A DNA stretch of 64,000 nt from Microbacteriaceae bacterium (GTDB lineage Bacteria > Actinomycetota > Actinomycetes > Actinomycetales > Microbacteriaceae). The stretch lies in contig JAHEGG010000006.1 of the NCBI GenBank assembly GCA_024639845.1, positions 62,001 through 126,000 on the forward strand, in the 5' to 3' direction. Made by a program: the position numbers and the translations under genes. Numbering within the stretch: the stretch's first letter is position 1; each line of letters opens with the position of its first letter. The notes below the pieces were generated by a model that saw only the letters and a list, made by a program, of their open reading frames with translations, did no database searches and was not told the DNA's origin. Shown here piece after piece: positions 9,086 to 17,919 of this stretch.

Positions 9086-9939
9086 GTCGCTTCAATCAAC
9101 CCCGGATTGCCAAAAACGAAGTCATTCACGAGGTAGTTGATTTCGGCTAAAGACAGGGCTTCGGTGTAGGCGGTATTTCGATAAAACTTAGCGAAGTCAA
9201 CCGACATCAGGGCTTCGAGAGCGCGAGGGTGGTTTAGCTTTAGGAACATCCTGGTGGTGTTTGGTTTGCGTTCAAACTCGGTGTGCACGGTTCCGCAACC
9301 GTAGCCGAAGATCGTGAGGGTTACGTCAGCGAACTCGGGACTAACTTTCGAAATCACACCTTGATCTTGCACCTTATAAATCGGCCTCAAAATCGAACGT
9401 CTCTGCCAAACCTGAAAACACGTGTTCAACAACTTTCGTTCGCTCAGGTTCTCGCCGACGGCGTCTACATAGTCGACGTCGATGTCGTGGTCGGCAATCA
9501 GGTGAAAGCGGCGGTCGAGGCGGTTGATTACCGACCACTTTCGCCATGACCGAGGCACAATGAACGCGATGTATTCGCTATGGTCGGCGGCACGATTGAA
9601 GAACGGGATGCTCAGTGAGTTGTTTCGGCCAAACGGTGGATTCGAAATCGTGATTGCATCGTGCGCCGGAATCTCAACGCTCAGGTAATCGCCGTAGCCG
9701 ACTCGCTCGTGCTTTGGTTCGATATCCACGCTCAACACTCGTTTGGCTCCGGCACACTCGGCAGCCTCGACAAACGCTCCAGTTCCTCCAGCCGGCTCCA
9801 CCACAGTGCGACTGGTGAAACCCGAAACATGTTTTTTTACTTCTTGCACCAGGGCATCTGCGAGAGCCGGAGGCGTGTAGTACTGCTCTTTGCCCGTCAC
9901 GCGCGTGTTGCCTTTGCGGATGCGGGGAGCGGCGGTCAT
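9082..9939 (-). CDS. N6-adenine DNA methyltransferase-like protein, no partner
   Basis: A 285-residue class I SAM-dependent methyltransferase. GKEQYYTPPALADALV is the Gln/Tyr-Tyr-Thr-Pro start seen in N6-adenine methylases, VVEPAGGTGAFVEAA is the SAM-binding loop (motif I), and SNPPFGRNN is the catalytic (N/D)PP(F/Y) motif. There is no separate target-recognition domain and no restriction enzyme or specificity subunit nearby, so it is an orphan methylase, possibly of phage origin or acting on another nucleic acid. ATG 9939 is preceded closely by AGGG. A role in DNA modification is inferred from the motif. Confidence 0.7.
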   Translation of the reverse strand: MTAAPRIRKGNTRVTGKEQYYTPPALADALVQEVKKHVSGFTSRTVVEPAGGTGAFVEAAECAGAKRVLSVDIEPKHERVGYGDYLSVEIPAHDAITISNPPFGRNNSLSIPFFNRAADHSEYIAFIVPRSWRKWSVINRLDRRFHLIADHDIDVDYVDAVGENLSERKLLNTCFQVWQRRSILRPIYKVQDQGVISKVSPEFADVTLTIFGYGCGTVHTEFERKPNTTRMFLKLNHPRALEALMSVDFAKFYRNTAYTEALSLAEINYLVNDFVFGNPGLIEAT

Positions 9940-10031
9940 CCCTAAAGGATATCAGCGAAAGAAAATTCTCGTTTATTGCCTCGTTTCAGCGATGATTCGA
10001 TTAGTCTGAAATGCTGCCCTGATTAGGGTAC

Positions 10032-10045
10032 GAACGATTTCGTTC
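10032..10045 (+). promoter_or_regulatory. Palindrome upstream of ABC-2 efflux operon
   Basis: GAACGA-TT-TCGTTC is a perfect 6+6 inverted repeat 26 bases before the GTG start of the first efflux gene. Its place in the leader suits a repressor site. No regulator gene is adjacent. It is not a LexA box, since the GAAC/GTTC spacing is six rather than four. Confidence 0.4.
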
Positions 10046-10070
10046 TCGACACCAAAACAAGGATGTTCCT

Positions 10071-11033
10071 GTGCCAAAGTCTGACGCGTCTGCCAGTTCG
10101 GCAGCCTCGCCCGAGCTAATGATTGTCGCCAAAAACCTGACGAAACGCTACGGCGATTTCGTCGCCGTTGACGGCATCAATTTCGAGGTCAAAAAGGGTG
10201 AATCCTTTGGATTGCTCGGCCCGAACGGGGCGGGCAAGTCGACCACCATGAAGATGATCGCCTCAACGAGTCAGCGCACCGATGGCGAGCTGAGCATCCT
10301 CGGAAAAGACCCGAATGATCATGGCCCTGAGATTCGCGCACACCTCGGTGTGGTTCCTCAGCAGGACAATCTAGACCGCGAACTGAAGGTCTGGGAGAAC
10401 CTCATGACCTACGGTCGTTTCTTCGGCCTAAAGAATTCCTGGCTAAAGGCGAAGATAGACGAACTGCTCGAATTCGCCCAGCTCGAAGAGAAGCGAAATT
10501 CCAAGACCGACGATCTTTCGGGTGGAATGAAGCGACGTCTCACGATCGCGCGCGGACTGGTGAACGAGCCCGAGATTTTGATGCTTGACGAGCCAACCAC
10601 GGGCCTTGACCCGCAGGCTCGCCACATTCTCTGGGACAGACTCTTCCGCCTCAAAGAAAATGGCGTCACCCTGGTTATCACCACGCACTACATGGATGAA
10701 GCCGAGCAGCTTTGCGATCGTCTCATCGTGATGGACAAGGGCAAGATCATGGCCGAGGGTTCGCCCGCCGACCTGATCAAGGAGTATTCGAGCAAGGAAG
10801 TGCTCGAGGTTCGCTTCGGAAGCGCGAACAACAAGGAGATTGCTTCCCAGCTCGAAGGAATCGGGGAGCGCCTCGAGGTGCTGCCCGACCGCATCCTGGT
10901 TTATACCGACAACGGTGAAGGTGCGCTCGACCGCATCTTGGCAAAGGGATTGCACCCCGTGACGACCTTGGTTCGTCGCTCTAGCCTTGAAGATGTGTTC
11001 TTGCGCCTGACCGGAAGAAGTTTGGCCGACTAA
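10071..11033 (+). CDS. ABC-2 transporter ATP-binding protein (DrrA/NodI type)
   Basis: The ATPase of a three-gene exporter. Residues 15-235 hold the nucleotide-binding domain: GPNGAGKST (Walker A), DDLSGGMKRRL, the variant signature typical of DrrA/NodI ATPases, ILMLDEPTTGLD (Walker B) and TTHYMDEAE (H-loop). An 80-residue C-terminal extension is usual for the group. GTG 10071 follows AAGGA by six bases. Its TAA overlaps the ATG of the next gene by one base, so the products are coupled. Likely exports a drug, lipid or sugar; the substrate is unknown. Confidence 0.92.
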   Translation: MPKSDASASSAASPELMIVAKNLTKRYGDFVAVDGINFEVKKGESFGLLGPNGAGKSTTMKMIASTSQRTDGELSILGKDPNDHGPEIRAHLGVVPQQDNLDRELKVWENLMTYGRFFGLKNSWLKAKIDELLEFAQLEEKRNSKTDDLSGGMKRRLTIARGLVNEPEILMLDEPTTGLDPQARHILWDRLFRLKENGVTLVITTHYMDEAEQLCDRLIVMDKGKIMAEGSPADLIKEYSSKEVLEVRFGSANNKEIASQLEGIGERLEVLPDRILVYTDNGEGALDRILAKGLHPVTTLVRRSSLEDVFLRLTGRSLAD

Positions 11034-11875
11034 TGTCCGTAATCGAACGCAACTGGCAAGGCGCTGCCACACTTGTGAACCCAGCCAAACCGATGCGCTG
11101 GGGGTCGTTTTATGTGGCCGAGTTTCGCATTCGCGGCATGCTCAAGTGGTGGGATGCGCTGATCGCTTTCGGCCTCGGCAACCCCGTGCTCTACCTCCTG
11201 TCAATCGGCATCGGCATCGGTGCCCTGGTCAACAAGGGAACTGGTGGCGCTGGACTCGATGGAGTGCCATACCTGACCTTTTTGGCACCTGCGCTGTTGG
11301 CCACCGCAGCAATTCAAGGCGCAATGGACGAGGTTACCTTTCCGACCATCGAGGGTTTCGTTTGGAACAAAACCTTCTATTCGATCAATGCCACCGCTAT
11401 CAGCGCCCGCCAAATCGTCAACGGAGTAATGCTGGCAGCGATGGCTCGCTGTTTCATTCAGGTTGGTCTTTATGAACTGATTCTGCTGGCCTTCGGCGCT
11501 ATTCCGCTCTCGAGCCTGCCGGTTCTTACGCTAGCCAGCGCGCTCGCCGGTTTCGGCTTTGCCGCGGTGATGCTCTCGGTGACCGTTTTCATCAAAGATG
11601 ACGACGGGTTCTTTGCAATCGTCGGTCGTTTCGTCTTGACTCCGATGTTCATGTTCTCGGGCACCTACTTTCCGCTCGCCACTCTGCCGATCTATCTGCA
11701 GTGGATCGGTTGGATTTCACCGGTCTGGCATTCCACCGACCTTGGTCGTGCATTGAGCTATGGCGCGGATGTTCCGCTCTGGCTGCTCGCAGTGCACGTG
11801 GCCGTGCCCGTGCTTTTGGGTGCTGTCGGCTTGCTGACCGCGTATCCGCAGTTTGAAAAGAGGTTGAGCGAATGA
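11033..11875 (+). CDS. ABC-2 transporter permease, first of pair
   Basis: A 280-residue membrane protein with about six hydrophobic segments starting near residue 40, matching NodJ/DrrB-type permeases. The FMFSGTYFPLATLP block is the ABC-2 signature region. It sits between the ATPase (1-base overlap) and a second, different permease (4-base overlap), so the exporter is probably a heterodimer of two permeases served by one ATPase. Confidence 0.9.
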   Translation: MSVIERNWQGAATLVNPAKPMRWGSFYVAEFRIRGMLKWWDALIAFGLGNPVLYLLSIGIGIGALVNKGTGGAGLDGVPYLTFLAPALLATAAIQGAMDEVTFPTIEGFVWNKTFYSINATAISARQIVNGVMLAAMARCFIQVGLYELILLAFGAIPLSSLPVLTLASALAGFGFAAVMLSVTVFIKDDDGFFAIVGRFVLTPMFMFSGTYFPLATLPIYLQWIGWISPVWHSTDLGRALSYGADVPLWLLAVHVAVPVLLGAVGLLTAYPQFEKRLSE

Positions 11876-12717
11876 GCCTGATCAACACTTCAGTCGACAC
11901 GGCAATCGCAATCGCCGAGCGCCGCCGCGGAAAACTCGGCGAGGCTCTGTATTCGGGCCGTCCAAACACAGTTCTGCTGCGCAACGTTTATGCGCTCAAG
12001 TCGAGCACGTGGCTGGTAGTTCTCAGTGGTTTTGTGGAGCCCGTTTTCTATCTGCTCGCCTTCGGCGTCGGACTCGGCCGAATCATCGGCGATGTCACCG
12101 ACGGCAACGGCAACCCAATCAGCTATGCCACGTTCATCGCCCCAGCACTGCTAGCAACCAGCGCGATGAACGGCGCGATTTATGACAGCACCTGGAACGT
12201 ATTCTTCAAAATGCACTTCGGCAAGATTTATCAGGCGATGCTCTCGACCTCGCTTGGCCCGCTGGATGTTGCGCTCGGAGAAATCGGCTGGGCGTTGTTG
12301 CGCGGGTTCGTCTATGCGTGTGGCTTCACGCTGGTGGTCGGCGGGATGGGCTTGATTCCATCGCTGTGGGGCTTGTTGGCCATCCCAGCTGCGGTTCTGA
12401 TTGCCTTCGGATTCGCATCGGTCGGCATGGGCATCACCAGTTATCTCAAGAATTTTCACCAAATGGACTGGATCAACTTTTTCATGCTGCCGATGTTCCT
12501 GTTTTCGGGCACTTTCTATCCGCTTTCGATTTATCCGGATTGGATTCGTGTCATGATCGAGGCTTTGCCGCTCTATCAAGCCATCGCTCTGGTGCGCGGA
12601 TGCACGCTAGGAAACCTAGACGTATCGATGCTGTGGCACGCGCTTTACTTCGTGGTCATGATTGTGCTCGGCTTGTTGTTTACGACTAAGCGTCTCCGGG
12701 CTTTGTTCCTTCGCTAG
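11872..12717 (+). CDS. ABC-2 transporter permease, second of pair
   Basis: Another six-helix ABC-2 permease, 281 residues, related to the preceding one by length and by the shared FLFSGTFYPLSIYP block but clearly diverged from it. ATGA overlap with the upstream gene shows coupling. It is the last gene before a strong terminator hairpin at 12734-12757. The pairing of two permeases suggests formation of a heterodimeric channel with the ATPase at 10071. Confidence 0.9.
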   Translation: MSLINTSVDTAIAIAERRRGKLGEALYSGRPNTVLLRNVYALKSSTWLVVLSGFVEPVFYLLAFGVGLGRIIGDVTDGNGNPISYATFIAPALLATSAMNGAIYDSTWNVFFKMHFGKIYQAMLSTSLGPLDVALGEIGWALLRGFVYACGFTLVVGGMGLIPSLWGLLAIPAAVLIAFGFASVGMGITSYLKNFHQMDWINFFMLPMFLFSGTFYPLSIYPDWIRVMIEALPLYQAIALVRGCTLGNLDVSMLWHALYFVVMIVLGLLFTTKRLRALFLR

Positions 12718-12733
12718 GAGCCGTTAAAGACAA

Positions 12734-12757
12734 ACCCCCGAGGTTGAACTCGGGGGT
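12734..12757 (+). terminator. Terminator after ABC-2 efflux operon
   Basis: CCCCCGAG at 12735-12742 and CTCGGGGG at 12749-12756 form a perfect GC-rich stem, with an A-T pair outside and a six-base loop. It lies 18 bases past the last efflux gene and before the stop of the convergent membrane protein gene. There is no long T-run after it, but the stem is strong and usable from both sides. Confidence 0.8.
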
Positions 12758-12777
12758 CCAGTCGTTTCGGCTAGGGC

Positions 12778-13155
12778 CTAGCTTGCTTGAACGATTGGGC
12801 CGAATACCGCAAAGATGATGTTCAGCACGGTCAATCCGGCGATGCTTGGCACGACCCATTTTGGCGTGACTTCCTTTTTGTTGAACGAGTAGGCGATGAA
12901 GAAAATCGCTGTGATCACGATCGACTTGAGCCCGAGCACGATGTTGTTAATGCTCTCTTCTCCGATAGCCGGAATGAGTCCCGCCATCGCGAACCCCGTA
13001 ATCAACTGCAGCCACGCACCGTGGATGATTCCGGCATTGACCTTCATGCCGGCCGACCAGTCCTTGAGCTGATAGAAGAACCCAGATAGCAGCGCACCTA
13101 CACCGATCAGGTGAAGCACAAGCATTGAATCGTTGACGATTGGAAGGATGTCCAT
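12778..13155 (-). CDS. Small four-helix membrane protein
   Basis: Unrecognised 125-residue protein with four hydrophobic segments (about residues 10-30, 40-62, 70-90 and 100-122) and short charged loops, so it is almost wholly in the membrane. Acidic-basic loops such as YQLKDWSAGMKVN and FNKKEVTP probably face the cytoplasm. It stands alone between the efflux terminator and the rib operon. AGAGA-type purines precede the ATG on the minus strand. No enzyme motif is seen. Confidence 0.8.
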   Translation of the reverse strand: MDILPIVNDSMLVLHLIGVGALLSGFFYQLKDWSAGMKVNAGIIHGAWLQLITGFAMAGLIPAIGEESINNIVLGLKSIVITAIFFIAYSFNKKEVTPKWVVPSIAGLTVLNIIFAVFGPIVQAS

Positions 13156-13196
13156 AACTTTTCTCTCTAGTTTCGAGGCTCAGCCTCGGCGATTGG

Positions 13197-13658
13197 TTAT
13201 GGTTTCAGTTTAGCCATGAGCACTGCGGCCTCGACGGCCTCTGCTCCCTTGTCTTCTTTTGATCCTGGCAGGCCTGCGCGATCGAGAGCCTGCTCTTCGT
13301 TGTCTACGGTGAGCACCCCGAACCCAATTGGCACACCAAAATCGAGCTGCACTCGGGTCAAACCTTCGGTAACCGACTGGCAGACATAATCAAAGTGTGG
13401 AGTGCCGCCACGAATCACCACGCCGAGCGCGATTACAACATCCGCGCCGTCTTCGATCGCATACTGAGCAGCCAGCGGCAACTCGAAAGCGCCGGGCACC
13501 CTCATCACCGAATAGACATCGTTGCCGGCAGCCTTCAGCGCACGTTCGGCTCCGGCCAGCAGGCCTTTGGTGATTAAGGTGTGCCACGATGTGACGATCA
13601 CCGTCACTGCTAGACCGCTTGCGTCAATTTCGAGTTTGGGGGCTCCCGCTCCGCTCAT
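13197..13658 (-). CDS. ribH: 6,7-dimethyl-8-ribityllumazine synthase
   Basis: Joins the ribityl-aminouracil from RibD to the four-carbon phosphate from RibBA, the next-to-last step of riboflavin synthesis. Residues [12 protein letters not shown] and [16 protein letters not shown] (with the catalytic His) are characteristic, and 153 residues is normal for this icosahedral-shell enzyme. Its ATG overlaps the TAA of ribBA by one base. It is the last gene of ribD-ribE-ribBA-ribH. Confidence 0.97.
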   Translation of the reverse strand: MSGAGAPKLEIDASGLAVTVIVTSWHTLITKGLLAGAERALKAAGNDVYSVMRVPGAFELPLAAQYAIEDGADVVIALGVVIRGGTPHFDYVCQSVTEGLTRVQLDFGVPIGFGVLTVDNEEQALDRAGLPGSKEDKGAEAVEAAVLMAKLKP

Positions 13659-14896
13659 TACTTGGCAACTCCCTCGGGAATCATGTGACCCATCTTCTCG
13701 CGCTTGGTTTCTAGATAACCAGCGTTTTCAGCAGCCTGACCGACGATTACCGGAACGTACTCTGTCACCGGGATTCCCGCGGCAGTCAACGAACCGCTCT
13801 TCTCAGGGTTGTTGGTCATCAGTCGAACTGACTTCACGCCCAGGTCACGCAAAATCGCGATTGCAGCACCGTATTCTCGGGCCTCGCTTGGCAATCCGAG
13901 CGCTAGGTTGGCCTCTACGGTGTCGAGCCCCTGCTCTTGAAGGGCATAGGCCTTGAGTTTGTTCAAGAGTCCGATTCCTCGACCTTCTTGTCCGCGCAGA
14001 TAAATCACGACGCCACCGCGTGGGTCATTAGCGATCTGGTCGAGAGCAAAGTCGAGCTGCGGTCCACATTCGCACTTGAGCGACCCAAAAGCTTCGCCCG
14101 TGATGCACTCGCTGTGCATGCGCACGAGAACGTCTTCGCCGGTCGGGTTACCCGAAATGATTGCGACGTGGTCTGCTGTGGTCTTGATGTCGTAATAACC
14201 GCGCAAGCGGAACATGCCGTGGCTGGTTGGCACGTTCGCTTCGGCTTCAAAGCGGATGCGGTTGTTCGGGTTGTTTTCGTAGGTAATGCCATGCTCGATC
14301 AGGTAGTTCGTAACTTGTTCGACGGTGATCACAGGGAGCCCCTCTCTTTTTCCTACTTCTACTAACTCTGGAAGGCGCATCATGCTTCCATCTTCAGAGA
14401 CCATTTCTCCGATTACGCCGACCGGGGTCAAGCCAGCCAACTTGAGCAGGTCGACGGTTGCCTCGGTGTGACCGCGACGGCCGTGCAGCCCGTGAGGGTG
14501 TGCGCGCAGTGGCAGCATGTGGCCCGGGCGCAATAGCGAGCCCGGCGTTGCTTCGACACTGGCCAGTACTCGTGCTGTGTTGGCTCGGTCTGCTGCCGAG
14601 ACTCCGGTGCTAAAACGGTTGGCAGCATCGACGCTCACGGTGTAGTTGGTGGCGTGAGGGTCTTGATTGTTGACGGTCATCAGCGGAAGTTCCAGGTCAT
14701 TCGCGCGCGACTCTTCCATCGGCACACACAAAAAGCCCGTGGTGTTGCGCACAATCCAGGCCATCCATTCTTCGCTGGCAAACTCGGCAGCCATCACGGC
14801 GTCACCCTCGTTTTCGCGGCTCTCATCGTCTGCCACCAAGATCGGCTTGCCGGCACGCAGGGCGTCAAGCGCCTGCTCAATTGTTGAAAGTGCCAT
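13658..14896 (-). CDS. ribBA: Bifunctional DHBP synthase / GTP cyclohydrolase II
   Basis: The N-terminal half (to about 205) is RibB, making 3,4-dihydroxy-2-butanone 4-phosphate from ribulose 5-phosphate: [17 protein letters not shown] for metal binding and [11 protein letters not shown]. The C-terminal half is RibA, opening [21 protein letters not shown] supplies the three zinc cysteines and [12 protein letters not shown] the substrate loop. The 412 residues fit the fusion. It is coupled to ribE by a one-base overlap. Both starting precursors of riboflavin are thus made by one protein. Confidence 0.96.
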   Translation of the reverse strand: MALSTIEQALDALRAGKPILVADDESRENEGDAVMAAEFASEEWMAWIVRNTTGFLCVPMEESRANDLELPLMTVNNQDPHATNYTVSVDAANRFSTGVSAADRANTARVLASVEATPGSLLRPGHMLPLRAHPHGLHGRRGHTEATVDLLKLAGLTPVGVIGEMVSEDGSMMRLPELVEVGKREGLPVITVEQVTNYLIEHGITYENNPNNRIRFEAEANVPTSHGMFRLRGYYDIKTTADHVAIISGNPTGEDVLVRMHSECITGEAFGSLKCECGPQLDFALDQIANDPRGGVVIYLRGQEGRGIGLLNKLKAYALQEQGLDTVEANLALGLPSEAREYGAAIAILRDLGVKSVRLMTNNPEKSGSLTAAGIPVTEYVPVIVGQAAENAGYLETKREKMGHMIPEGVAK

Positions 14897-15492
14897 TAGT
14901 TGCTCCTCGCTTCGAGCAGTCGCTCGATGTGTTTGGCCATTACATCGGCCTCGATGTTGACTCGGTCACCGGGTTGTTTGCTACCCAGCGTGGTGAGTCG
15001 AAGGGTTTCGGGAATCAGGCTGAAACCCAGAACATTTCCGGCTACTTCGTTGACGGTTAGTGAAATTCCGTCGATCGTGATCGAACCTTTGAGCACGACA
15101 TACTTGGTCAATTCGGCTGGGATGCTCACGCGCACCCACTCCCAGTTGTCACTCGGTTCGCGGCTCACCACCGTGCCAACGCCGTCTACGTGGCCAAGCA
15201 CCATGTGCCCGCCAAAACGTGTCGTGGCATTCATCGCACGCTCGAGGTTGACCGGGTCGCCAACCGACAGGTCGCCCAGGTTGGTCAGTCGCAGCGTTTC
15301 GTTCATCACGTCAGAGGTGAACTTTCCGTCTTCGATTTCGACGGCGGTCAGGCAAGCACCGCAGACGGCGATCGAGTCTCCGCGTGAGACATCCGAGGTC
15401 ACCAGCGCGCCTTCGAAAGTGATGCGCTTGGCGTCTGGCTGCTCTTCGATGGCCACGACGCGACCAAGTTCTTCAATAATTCCGGTGAACAT
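14896..15492 (-). CDS. ribE: Riboflavin synthase, alpha chain
   Basis: Dismutates two lumazine molecules to riboflavin. It starts MFTGIIEELG and repeats the barrel half-way (HVDGVGTVVS), the internal duplication of the family; 198 residues is normal. SLTVNEV and LGHVDG blocks carry substrate contacts. It abuts ribD directly, with no base between stop and start codon, and overlaps ribBA by one base. Confidence 0.96.
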   Translation of the reverse strand: MFTGIIEELGRVVAIEEQPDAKRITFEGALVTSDVSRGDSIAVCGACLTAVEIEDGKFTSDVMNETLRLTNLGDLSVGDPVNLERAMNATTRFGGHMVLGHVDGVGTVVSREPSDNWEWVRVSIPAELTKYVVLKGSITIDGISLTVNEVAGNVLGFSLIPETLRLTTLGSKQPGDRVNIEADVMAKHIERLLEARSN

Positions 15493-16509
15493 TTATGCAC
15501 TCCTAGGAACGGCGCGAACAAAGATGTCGCCACCCAGCGGTTTGATTTCGACAAAGTCGAGGTGCTTCGCCTCGGCCATGCTTTCGATGCCGAGCTCGCG
15601 AATCGCGTTGCGACTTCCGCCTAGTAGCAGCGGGGCGAGATAAAAGATGTACTGGTCGGCCAGACCGAAGCGTACGAACTGCGATGCAACCATCGGGCCG
15701 CCCTCGATTAGAACGTGCTTGATTCCCTCTTGCCAGAGGGCCGCCAGAATTCCGTGAATCGAGTGCGTTCGCAGCTGCACGGTTTCGGCTCGGTCGTTGA
15801 GCACGCGTGCATCAGCTGCAATCTCGCGGTTGCCCACCACAACGCGCATCGGCTGGTGCTCATAGAGTTCTCCGTTCGACTTGCGGGCGGTCAGCTCTGG
15901 GTCGTCGGCCAGCACGGTGCCGGTGCCAACCAAAATCGCGTCAACCTCGCTTCGCATCTTGTGGCAATCGGCCCGCGATTCTTCGCCACTGATCCACTTG
16001 CTGGTGCCGTCGTTGGCGGCTGCGCGCCCGTCGATGCTAGACGCCCACTTGAGCGTCACATAGGGGCGTTGCAGTCGGGTGGCGGTGAGCCAAACTCGAT
16101 TTTGCTCGGATGCTTCACTCGCCAGCACCCCTTCAATAACCTCAACTCCGGCGTCTCGCAGGGTTTGTGCACCTTGGCTCGACTCAGCGCCCGGGTCGGC
16201 GACGGCGTAAACCACGCGGCTAACGCCGGCGGCAATTAGAGCCTGCGCACACGGGCCAGTGCGACCGGTGTGATTGCAGGGTTCGAGCGTGACAACGGCG
16301 GTCGCGCCGGCTGGAACGGCAGCTAGTTTGCTCAGGGCATCGACTTCTGCGTGTGCGGTGCCGGCACCGCGGTGCCAACCCTCGGCGATGATTTGGCCAG
16401 AAGCGTCAAGAATCACGCAACCAACCTGTGGGTTCACTCCCCAGGCTGGGCCGAGTAGCGCGAGTTCGAGCGCGCGACGCATCGCGCTCTCAATGTTCTC
16501 GTGACTCAT
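15493..16509 (-). CDS. ribD: Riboflavin biosynthesis deaminase/reductase
   Basis: Bifunctional enzyme for the second and third steps of riboflavin synthesis. The deaminase part (to about 145) has the zinc motif HAEVDAL and LEPCNHTGRTGPC; the reductase part follows, with KWASSIDGRAA and LIEGGPMVASQFV. The 338 residues match RibD. It is the first coding gene after the FMN riboswitch. GAGAGG lies about 9 bases before the ATG, inside a region that can pair with upstream leader sequence. Confidence 0.96.
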   Translation of the reverse strand: MSHENIESAMRRALELALLGPAWGVNPQVGCVILDASGQIIAEGWHRGAGTAHAEVDALSKLAAVPAGATAVVTLEPCNHTGRTGPCAQALIAAGVSRVVYAVADPGAESSQGAQTLRDAGVEVIEGVLASEASEQNRVWLTATRLQRPYVTLKWASSIDGRAAANDGTSKWISGEESRADCHKMRSEVDAILVGTGTVLADDPELTARKSNGELYEHQPMRVVVGNREIAADARVLNDRAETVQLRTHSIHGILAALWQEGIKHVLIEGGPMVASQFVRFGLADQYIFYLAPLLLGGSRNAIRELGIESMAEAKHLDFVEIKPLGGDIFVRAVPRSA

Positions 16510-16616
16510 GGGCCAAACCTCTCGAAGTACTTATTTGTCTTCGGGGTTGGCGAGATAGGTTCGCGCAAGTGCGCAAACCCTGGGTTAGGCATCCGAGAAA
16601 AACGCGAACGCCAAAC

Positions 16617-16778
16617 CCTCGTTCTTCTCCCATCCGGACTTTAACCGTCGGTGCTGGAATTTCACCAGCTCAACCGCCTAACCCAGCCCTTTGGTTGCCC
16701 AAAGATCTGTTGCTCTTGCGAGCAGCTAGTCGGGTCGCGGACTCTAACCGCCGGCTCAGATTTTCACTGACCCCGAAG
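16617..16778 (-). ncRNA. FMN riboswitch (RFN element) controlling the rib operon
   Basis: Read on the minus strand the leader contains the conserved RFN blocks: GGGGTCAGTGAAAATCTGA, GGCGGTTAGAGTCCGCGACC, a variable stem-loop (GCTGCTCGCAAGAGCA), GGTTGAGCTGGTGAAATTCC, GACGGTTAAAGTCC and GGATGGGAGAAG. This is an essentially complete aptamer. About 108 bases separate it from ribD. That stretch contains a GGGTTTGGCG block able to pair with CGCCAACCC, and a GGTTTGCGCA/TGCGCGAACC hairpin, which probably form the expression platform. FMN binding would shut down ribD-ribE-ribBA-ribH. Confidence 0.95.
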
Positions 16779-16962
16779 AACTTGTGTTGCTTGTCTATCA
16801 TCCCAGAAAACAGAGATGCAGGGGAAAGTTATTCCCGTAAGGAAGATATTTGTTCGAACGAAATTCCTAAATAATACACTTATGCGGCGTGTCGAATAGA
16901 AAATTTGTTCGAATTGTTATAAAGTCTTTACATACACAAAACCTAAAGTTGAAAGGTTAGAC
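16779..16962 (+). promoter_or_regulatory. AT-rich leader with 11-bp direct repeat before toxin-like gene
   Basis: This 184-base gap is richer in A and T than its surroundings. ATTTGTTCGAA occurs at 16848-16858 and again at 16903-16913, 55 bases apart; the first copy extends into the palindrome GTTCGAAC. TTGTTC within each repeat could serve as a -35 element, with AATAATACACT at 16870-16880 as a possible -10 region for the first. GAAAGG precedes the ATG at 16963. The repeats may be operator sites for the three-gene islet that follows. Confidence 0.4.
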
Positions 16963-17334
16963 ATGGGTGGTGGTGCAGGAGGAAGTTATTCGACTTCCTC
17001 AAGCGATCTTTCTGCCAATGTCAAGGCACTCAGTTCGAAGTATCCCCTTGATGGCGCAGGTAAGTTCGGTTTCAAGACTCAGGACAATGTGCAGAACGTT
17101 GAGGTAGATAATCCCGCTGAGGCTGCTAAATATTTCTTTAGTGCACTTAGCAAGGGAGGGGATGTATCCAGCTTGAAAAATGGCAAGGGGGATATCGCTA
17201 GTTTCGGTTCGAGCAAGGATGCCTATGTCGTTTACCGGCCCTCGTCCTCATCTGATGGTTCTCCAGCTATCAGCCTAAAAATCCCGGGCAAAAATCCGCT
17301 CGATTACAAAATTCACTTCGTAAAGGCAAACTAG
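16963..17334 (+). CDS. Small toxin-like protein resembling polymorphic-toxin C-termini
   Basis: A 123-residue protein with no signal or membrane segment. A Gly/Ser-rich start (MGGGAGGSYSTSSS) leads to a compact domain with NVQNVEVDNPAEAAKYFF, VVYRPSSSSDGSPAIS and the end KIHFVKAN. From memory, the block '(V/I)xYRxxSSSDGSPA(I/V)...KIHFV' resembles C-terminal domains of RHS/WXG-type polymorphic toxins and some phage or ICE proteins; I cannot name the family with certainty. Here it stands alone without a delivery domain. GAAAGG before ATG 16963 confirms the start. Four bases separate it from the next gene, a candidate immunity gene. Lower GC than the flanking rib and trpS genes points to transfer. 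Confidence 0.6.
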   Translation: MGGGAGGSYSTSSSDLSANVKALSSKYPLDGAGKFGFKTQDNVQNVEVDNPAEAAKYFFSALSKGGDVSSLKNGKGDIASFGSSKDAYVVYRPSSSSDGSPAISLKIPGKNPLDYKIHFVKAN

Positions 17335-17338
17335 GTAA

Positions 17339-17914
17339 ATGTTCAATAAAAAAATTACCCAAGAGGCTAAGGCCCGCTTAAGGTCTTTGATTGGTCAAGA
17401 GTTCAATTTTGTGGGTGGTGTGAACCTCCCCGATTACCTCGTCAGCGACAGCCTAATTGTCGAAACTTCCAGCACGTCTGTCTCGATTTATGGCGACATC
17501 GAAGATCAGGCCTTAGGCCAAGGTTCCAGTGACGATTTTGCTTTCTTCGTAATCGGAAATGTAGGGGACGAAGAGCTTGAAACAATTCACAAGTCTGGCA
17601 ACATGTATTTGCTTGACAAGAGATCTCGAATTACTGACATTTTTGTGATTCGCGATTTAGTTTCGGTAGTTTCCGAAAACGTGACAAAGTGGCAGCTCGA
17701 ATGGGACAGCGCACTCGTTATCGGCCTTGAAACCGGGTTTGTAGCGATCTCATTTCTCAGCTTAGGTGCAGAGGCACTGAGAGTAGATTTTCTTGATGAT
17801 TTGGAGCTAGAACAGCTCCCCTTGCCGTCCTCCGGATATGAAAATTCTCTCTTGAAGCAATACATCTCCCGGCGAGAAATAGTGTCCTTAGGAAAAGTAC
17901 GTGGCCAGGAATAG
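17339..17914 (+). CDS. Unknown protein, possible immunity partner
   Basis: Unrecognised acidic 191-residue protein with no cysteine, signal peptide or clear membrane helix. It begins with a basic, probably helical segment (MFNKKITQEAKARLRSLIG) and continues with alternating hydrophobic strands (SVSIYGDI, FAFFVIGNV). The acidic character, soluble nature and position 4 bases after the toxin-like gene suggest an immunity or antitoxin role, by context only. Codon use and base composition resemble its islet neighbours rather than the rib genes. Stop TAG lies 5 bases before the next gene's GTG. Confidence 0.6.
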   Translation: MFNKKITQEAKARLRSLIGQEFNFVGGVNLPDYLVSDSLIVETSSTSVSIYGDIEDQALGQGSSDDFAFFVIGNVGDEELETIHKSGNMYLLDKRSRITDIFVIRDLVSVVSENVTKWQLEWDSALVIGLETGFVAISFLSLGAEALRVDFLDDLELEQLPLPSSGYENSLLKQYISRREIVSLGKVRGQE

Positions 17915-17919
17915 GGATA

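Noticed and set aside
16848-16860. LexA/SOS box in front of the islet
   Set aside because: The actinobacterial box needs GAAC-N4-GTTC; here the order is GTTC then GAAC.
16428-16874. 148-codon plus-strand frame over the FMN riboswitch
   Set aside because: It runs through ribD and the structured leader; no coding signs.
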